Shown in pieces: positions 60,900-64,000 of a DNA stretch of 64,000 nt. A program made the translations under genes and the position numbers. Origin of the DNA: Bacteroidales bacterium (GTDB lineage Bacteria > Bacteroidota > Bacteroidia > Bacteroidales > UBA932); NCBI GenBank assembly GCA_017631435.1, contig JAGBTG010000031.1:62001-126000 (forward strand), read 5' to 3'. The notes beneath the pieces were generated by a model that did no database searches, had not been told where the DNA came from, and worked only from the letters and a program-made list of their open reading frames with translations. Within the stretch, counting starts at the first letter, position 1, and each line of letters begins with the position of its first letter.

Positions 60900-62774
60900 A
60901 TGATAAGGAGCTTTTTCAAACACTACATACTTTTCTTCCTTTTCTGCGTTGTGCAGAAGGTGGTATTTATACTCTATTATTATAAGGAGTTCTACAGTGA
61001 GTGCAAGTTTGGCGATTTTGTAGATGTAATTGTGCACGGCCTTCCGCTGGATGCTGCAATAGCGGGTTACCTTACAGCCATTCCGGCACTGCTGCTCATT
61101 GCAAATGTGTGGTGGCAGGGAAAAGCCATGAAGTATATCTTTAAAGGGTATTACATATTTTGTGCAGTGTTGCTTGCCCTTATTTTTGAGGGGGATCTTG
61201 CATTGTACGAGTATTGGGGATTCAGGCTTGATACAACGCCGTTGTTCTACCTCAAATCAAGCCCTAAGGATGCTTTTGCAAGTGCAACCTTTGGAATGCT
61301 GGTTGCAGGGGCTGTTTCGCTGGCAGTGTATATATGGGCGTTCTTGTGGCTCGCAAACAGGTTTCTTGTGCAGAAGGGGAAGATGAAGCCGGTATTCAAC
61401 AGAGGGTGGAAAACTGCTGCCCTTGTGTTGCTGGCTGCCCTGCTGTTCATTCCTATCCGCGGCGGCTTTACAGTTGCAACGCTCAATACCGGAAAGGTGT
61501 ATTTCAGCCAGAACATGAGACTCAACCATGCTGCAATCAACCCTTGCTTCAGCCTTCTTGAGTCGCTTTCCAAGAATGCTTCTTTTGCCACCCAATACAG
61601 GTTTCATGAGCCGGAGAAGGCAGATGAGCTTTTTGCCCAAATGCAGGATGTGTCGTTGAGGGGAGGTGAGGATACTGTAGGAAATCTGTCGGGAAGAGAA
61701 AATCTTCTTAAACCGGGTAAGCCCAATGTGGTGATTGTGATTCTGGAGAGTTTCCTTTCCAAGGCTATGGGTACCTTGGGGGGCATTGAGGGGGTTGCGG
61801 TGAATTTGGATTCCCTTGGTGCGCAGGGTGTGCTCTTTACAAATTTCTATGCAAACAGTTTCCGTACAGACAGGGGTATTGTTTCCATTTTGAGCGGTTA
61901 TCCTGCACAGCCAACCAACAGTATTATGAAATATCCACGCAAGAGCCAGTCATTGCCTTCAATATCAGGAACTTTGCTTAAGAATGGATATGATTTGCAG
62001 TATGTGTACGGAGGAGATGCAAACTTTACCAATATGCGCTCTTACCTTACAGCCATGGGTTTTGAGAACATTATATGTGACGCGGATTTTCCCCTTTCGC
62101 AAAAATTGAGCAAATGGGGTGCGCATGATGATGTGATGTTTGACAAGATTGCATCGCAACTTGAGGCGGGGCAGGAGAAGGAACCGTTCCTTAAGGTAAT
62201 CCAGACCTCCAGCAGTCACGAGCCGTTTGAGGTGCCGGGCTTCAACAAACTTGAGGATATACGCCTGAATTCAGTGGCATATACAGACAGTTGCCTGCAG
62301 GCATTTGTAAACAGATACAAGAATACCCCTTACTGGAGCAATACTCTGTTCGTTTTTGTTCCCGACCATGCAATGCAGTATCCTGTAGATATTGATGTAT
62401 TCTCTGTGGAGAGATATAAAATTCCTTTGGTGCTGTATGGCCCTGCTCTGGCGCAGACAGGTGTTAAGGTGGATGTTGTAGGATCGCAGATAGACCTGGC
62501 GGCAACCCTTCTTGCACAGTTGGGACTGTCTCATTCAGATTTTGTCTTCAGCAAGGATATGCTCAATCCGGCAAATCCCCACTTTGCATTCTTTACTGTT
62601 CCCGATGCTTTTGGTGTGGTTTCAGACTCCGGAAGCACAGTTTTTGATAATGTCTCAGAAAAAATTTATACAAATTCTCATCCCGATAATGCCCTTTTGG
62701 AGCGCGGAAAAGCGTTTTTGCAGAAAATTTATGACGATTTGGATAAAAGAGGCACAAAAAAATTTGGAGAATAA
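60900..62774 (+). CDS. LTA-synthase-like membrane sulfatase/phosphoethanolamine transferase-type protein
   Basis: A 624-residue protein of the alkaline-phosphatase superfamily. Five membrane spans in residues 1-190, then an extracytoplasmic catalytic domain: metal Glu in VILESFLSKAM, nucleophile Thr in ANSFRTDRGIVSILSG, QTSSSHEPFEVP, and metal Asp/His in FVPDHAMQYP. In Gram-negatives such proteins modify lipids or periplasmic glycans with phosphoglycerol or phosphoethanolamine rather than making lipoteichoic acid. It follows the rhodanese gene by 23 bases. The -33 box of the tRNA promoter lies in its last codons. Confidence 0.92.
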   Translation: MIRSFFKHYILFFLFCVVQKVVFILYYYKEFYSECKFGDFVDVIVHGLPLDAAIAGYLTAIPALLLIANVWWQGKAMKYIFKGYYIFCAVLLALIFEGDLALYEYWGFRLDTTPLFYLKSSPKDAFASATFGMLVAGAVSLAVYIWAFLWLANRFLVQKGKMKPVFNRGWKTAALVLLAALLFIPIRGGFTVATLNTGKVYFSQNMRLNHAAINPCFSLLESLSKNASFATQYRFHEPEKADELFAQMQDVSLRGGEDTVGNLSGRENLLKPGKPNVVIVILESFLSKAMGTLGGIEGVAVNLDSLGAQGVLFTNFYANSFRTDRGIVSILSGYPAQPTNSIMKYPRKSQSLPSISGTLLKNGYDLQYVYGGDANFTNMRSYLTAMGFENIICDADFPLSQKLSKWGAHDDVMFDKIASQLEAGQEKEPFLKVIQTSSSHEPFEVPGFNKLEDIRLNSVAYTDSCLQAFVNRYKNTPYWSNTLFVFVPDHAMQYPVDIDVFSVERYKIPLVLYGPALAQTGVKVDVVGSQIDLAATLLAQLGLSHSDFVFSKDMLNPANPHFAFFTVPDAFGVVSDSGSTVFDNVSEKIYTNSHPDNALLERGKAFLQKIYDDLDKRGTKKFGE

Positions 62775-62793
62775 AAAAAAATGCCTACCTTTG
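62763..62793 (+). promoter_or_regulatory. Promoter of the tRNA-Gln/tRNA-Met unit
   Basis: TTTG (62763-62766), 19-base spacer, TACCTTTG (62786-62793). Fits TTTG-N19-TAnnTTTG exactly; the -33 box is inside the end of the preceding gene. Transcription would begin near 62800. Confidence 0.8.
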
Positions 62794-62819
62794 CAACCCG
62801 TTCGGATAAGAACGGTTGC
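62793..62819 (+). other. Stem-loop just upstream of the tRNA genes
   Basis: GCAACCCGTTC (62793-62803), loop GGATAA, GAACGGTTGC (62810-62819): ten base pairs with one bulged C, 4 bases before the tRNA-Gln 5' end. It may protect or position the precursor for RNase P, or overlap the start site. Confidence 0.5.
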
Positions 62820-62823
62820 TCAT

Positions 62824-62894
62824 TGAGATATGGTGTAATGGTAGCACAAGAGATTCTGGCTCTCTTGGTTTGGGTTCGAGTCCTAATATCTCAA
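62824..62894 (+). tRNA. tRNA-Gln (anticodon CTG)
   Basis: 71-nt cloverleaf. The acceptor TGAGATA pairs with TATCTCA, giving the U1-A72 pair characteristic of tRNA-Gln. D-arm TGGTGTAATGGTAGCA; anticodon stem AGAGA/TCTCT around TTCTGGC (anticodon CTG); T-arm with GTTCGAG. The discriminator is A; CCA is not encoded. Confidence 0.95.
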
Positions 62895-62903
62895 CAACAT
62901 GTT

Positions 62904-62977
62904 GGCGCGATAGCTCAGCTGGTTAGAGCGCATGATTCATAATCATGAGGTCCCCAGTTCAATCCTGGGTCGCGCTA
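62904..62977 (+). tRNA. tRNA-Met (anticodon CAT), probably elongator
   Basis: 74-nt cloverleaf starting 9 bases after tRNA-Gln. Acceptor GGCGCGA/TCGCGCT with a G1-U72 wobble; D-arm GCTCAGCTGGTTAGAGC; anticodon stem CATGA/TCATG around TTCATAA (anticodon CAT); T-arm CCCAG/CTGGG with GTTCAATC-type loop. The initiator's three G-C pairs in the anticodon stem are absent. A tRNA-Ile2 with modified CAT is the alternative. Confidence 0.9.
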
Positions 62978-62989
62978 CAAAAAAGTTAA

Positions 62990-63021
62990 GGCACTTGCAG
63001 TTTTGCAGGTGTCTTTTTTTT
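62990..63021 (+). terminator. Terminator after the tRNA genes
   Basis: GGCACTTGCA (62990-62999) pairs with TGCAGGTGTC (63004-63013; two wobble or mismatched pairs), 4-base loop, then eight T. Confidence 0.9.
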
Positions 63022-63059
63022 GTGCATGTGTGTTCCTGGTAACTATTTTGAAATAAGTG

Positions 63060-63090
63060 TTGATTTTTAAAAATATTTGGTATAAGTTTG
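63060..63090 (+). promoter_or_regulatory. Probable promoter of the fimbrillin-like locus
   Basis: TTG (63060-63062), 20-base spacer, TAAGTTTG (63083-63090), about 80 bases before the peptide gene at 63172. The leader between holds no obvious structure beyond a weak CCTCA/TGAGG pairing. Confidence 0.6.
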
Positions 63091-63171
63091 AAATCCAATG
63101 CCTCATGTCAGCAAACCCTGTGCTTTTGTGAGGTTGGGTAACGGTAGTAAAAGGTGTAATTTTCAATAGTG

Positions 63172-63318
63172 ATGATAAAAAGGATGTTTGATATTGCTCC
63201 GGTGGATTATGTATCTCCCGAAGTTGAGATTATGGAAATTTTGGTAGAAAAAGGATTTGCGTCATCTCCCGGCAATGAAGGGGTTGGTGAAGAGGAAGGC
63301 AATGGGAACTTCAGTTAG
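63172..63318 (+). CDS. 48-residue peptide of the type encoded before fimbrillin-like lipoproteins
   Basis: Starts at ATG 63172. It reads MIKRMFDIAPVDYVSPEVE, then IMEILVEKGFASSPG and an acidic Gly/Glu/Asn-rich tail ending in NFS. Bacteroidales carry many such tiny genes with a Y-x-x-P-E-V-x-x-x-E core, a hydrophobic G-F-A-x-S middle and a Gly/acidic tail, usually just before genes for fimbrillin-like surface proteins. Their role is unknown. It is co-directional with, and 26 bases before, the lipoprotein start at 63345. Confidence 0.75.
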   Translation: MIKRMFDIAPVDYVSPEVEIMEILVEKGFASSPGNEGVGEEEGNGNFS

Positions 63319-63344
63319 TTGTTAATGCGTAAAACAGGAAAGTA

Positions 63345-64000
63345 GTGAAAAAGGAGCTTTTTTATGTTCTGGCAAGTATTTTATTTTTTTCTTGTCAGGA
63401 TAAAGGATTGGATAGAGTTGTGGCAGACAATGATCTGTATGCAACTGTTGAGTCTGTTGATGCAACCAGGACATCAATGGACCAGAACAATAATGTGTTG
63501 TGGATGGAGGGTGACCAGCTGGTGGCATTTATGGGGACTACGCTCGGGGTAAGATATGAGATAAAAGAGGAATATGTAGGAATGAATACCGGTGCTTTCA
63601 GGAAAGTTGAGGAGCCAGGTGGGGGAGATGATCTGGAGAGTGGACAGGAATTGGATCATAATGTTGTATATTATCCATATTCGTCGGGAGTACGATGCAT
63701 GAAAAATGACGGCAATGTTCCTGTAAACTCGTACAGGCTGAATGTTGTGCTGCCTCAAATTCAGCAATATGCCAAGAATTCTTTTGCAGACGGGGCATTC
63801 CCGATGGCGGCCGTTTCGTCAGATAATGAACTTGTTTTCAGAAATGTTTGTGGTGGCCTGAAATTGCAGATTACAGGAGGTTGCAAGATAAAATCCATAA
63901 AATTGGAAGGCCTTGGAGAAGAACTGATAAGTGGGGAGTGCAATGTCGTGGTATATGCGGATGGAAGCGCTCCAACTGCGGTCATGGATTCTGAAAATGC
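63345..64000 (+). CDS. Fimbrillin-like surface lipoprotein, N-terminal part (3' end outside window)
   Basis: Reading frame open to the window end, at least 218 residues. I start it at GTG 63345 (AGGAA just upstream; in-frame stop at 63330-63332). The signal peptide ends in LFFSC (C17), marking a lipoprotein. Later parts NSFADGAFPMAAVSSDNEL and LVFRNVCGGLKLQITGG are typical of Bacteroidales fimbrillin-like/Mfa-type and related surface proteins: a predicted beta-sandwich with N-F-A-D-G and F-R-N-x-C-G-G-L-K blocks. Precise subfamily unclear because the C-terminus is missing. Confidence 0.75.
   Translation, partial: MKKELFYVLASILFFSCQDKGLDRVVADNDLYATVESVDATRTSMDQNNNVLWMEGDQLVAFMGTTLGVRYEIKEEYVGMNTGAFRKVEEPGGGDDLESGQELDHNVVYYPYSSGVRCMKNDGNVPVNSYRLNVVLPQIQQYAKNSFADGAFPMAAVSSDNELVFRNVCGGLKLQITGGCKIKSIKLEGLGEELISGECNVVVYADGSAPTAVMDSEN

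Larger units (their letters stand above)
1307..61696. repeat. Dispersed over-represented 9-mer GTCGGGAAG / CTTCCCGAC (14 exact copies)
   Basis: Exact copies start at 1307, 7621, 10752, 13570, 17945, 24318, 30028, 32515, 36274, 40845, 43537, 45714, 51575 and 61688. Shorter 8-base matches (GTCGGGAA or TTCCCGAC) start at 1261, 22671, 26969, 55788, 57385, 58754 and 62359. About 0.5 copies of the 9-mer would be expected by chance in 64 kb counting both strands. Copies lie in both strands, in different codon phases and once between genes (45714), so protein sequence does not explain them. Confidence 0.75.

Noticed and set aside
1307..61696. GTCGGGAAG as a codon-usage artefact of L-S-G-R
   Set aside because: Several copies lie in other phases or antisense to the gene, and one is intergenic.
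60900..62774. Evidence for a Gram-positive host (lipoteichoic acid synthase)
   Set aside because: The family is common in Gram-negatives, and waaA, outer-membrane barrels and TonB receptors show an outer membrane.
1..64000. CRISPR arrays, rRNA genes, intact insertion sequences
   Set aside because: No regularly spaced repeats, rRNA segments or transposase frames were seen.

Overview
The window comes from a Bacteroidota chromosome, almost certainly a Bacteroidales. The evidence is TonB-dependent receptors paired with DUF4249 lipoproteins, a MalQ carrying tandem starch-binding modules, a TGS-uridine-kinase fusion, a fimbrillin-type lipoprotein preceded by a tiny peptide gene, and several promoters of the Bacteroidales form TTTG-N19-TAnnTTTG. 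Genus and species cannot be fixed from sequence alone. Base composition is mixed, except for a strikingly AT-rich island at about 1540-3710. No rRNA, CRISPR array, intact IS element or prophage was seen.

Layout. 1-1481: 3' end of ddl, then prmC. 1482-4130: an AT-rich island (SUKH protein, an unknown gene, an orphan polymorphic-toxin tail, a probable immunity gene, hairpin-rich debris) bracketed by two diverged copies of the prmC 3' end. 4081-7906 (minus): lipoprotein, TrpB2, ORF6N protein, RadA. 8022-10507: exported serine hydrolase plus exported class I amidotransferase-like protein. 10747-15351 (minus): panC-panD-flippase-malQ operon. 15483-29057 (plus): two tandem copies of a four-gene envelope cassette (small exported protein, STN-type TonB receptor, DUF4249 lipoprotein, MG2/plug-like protein), then a PfkB kinase. 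This is the most interesting uncharacterised system in the window. 29018-33438 (minus): uvrA, lytic transglycosylase, metallo-beta-lactamase-fold hydrolase. 33522-38884: deoxynucleoside kinase, then on minus TGS-kinase, EnvC-like protein and TPR protein. 39024-42736: ECF sigma factor with a membrane/barrel partner, then tsaE and a ComM-like ATPase. 42837-45701: waaA, and mlaE-mlaF. 45794-53113 (minus): NamZ-like lipoprotein, FadL porin, DPP-IV-like peptidase, phosphoesterase, HGSNAT-like acyltransferase. 53183-58498: rsmE, then a minus operon with Sua5/YrdC-type tsaC, an EEP hydrolase, rhomboid, mutL and a small membrane protein. 58567-62774 (plus): ispF, an outer-membrane protein, a coiled-coil protein, a rhodanese lipoprotein, an LTA-synthase-like protein. 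62824-62977: tRNA-Gln(CTG) and tRNA-Met(CAT). 63172-64000: a 48-residue peptide gene and the start of a fimbrillin-like lipoprotein.

How it fits together. Most of the window is core biology: cell wall (ddl, transglycosylase, EnvC, NamZ), LPS and lipid transport (waaA, mlaEF), repair (radA, uvrA, mutL), translation (prmC, rsmE, tsaE, tsaC, tRNAs) and cofactors (pan genes, ispF). The accessory parts are the toxin-immunity island, the duplicated receptor cassette and the fimbrillin-like locus at the right edge. The 9-mer GTCGGGAAG (or its complement) occurs at least 14 times in both strands and several reading frames, far above chance, and looks like a genome-wide DNA signal.
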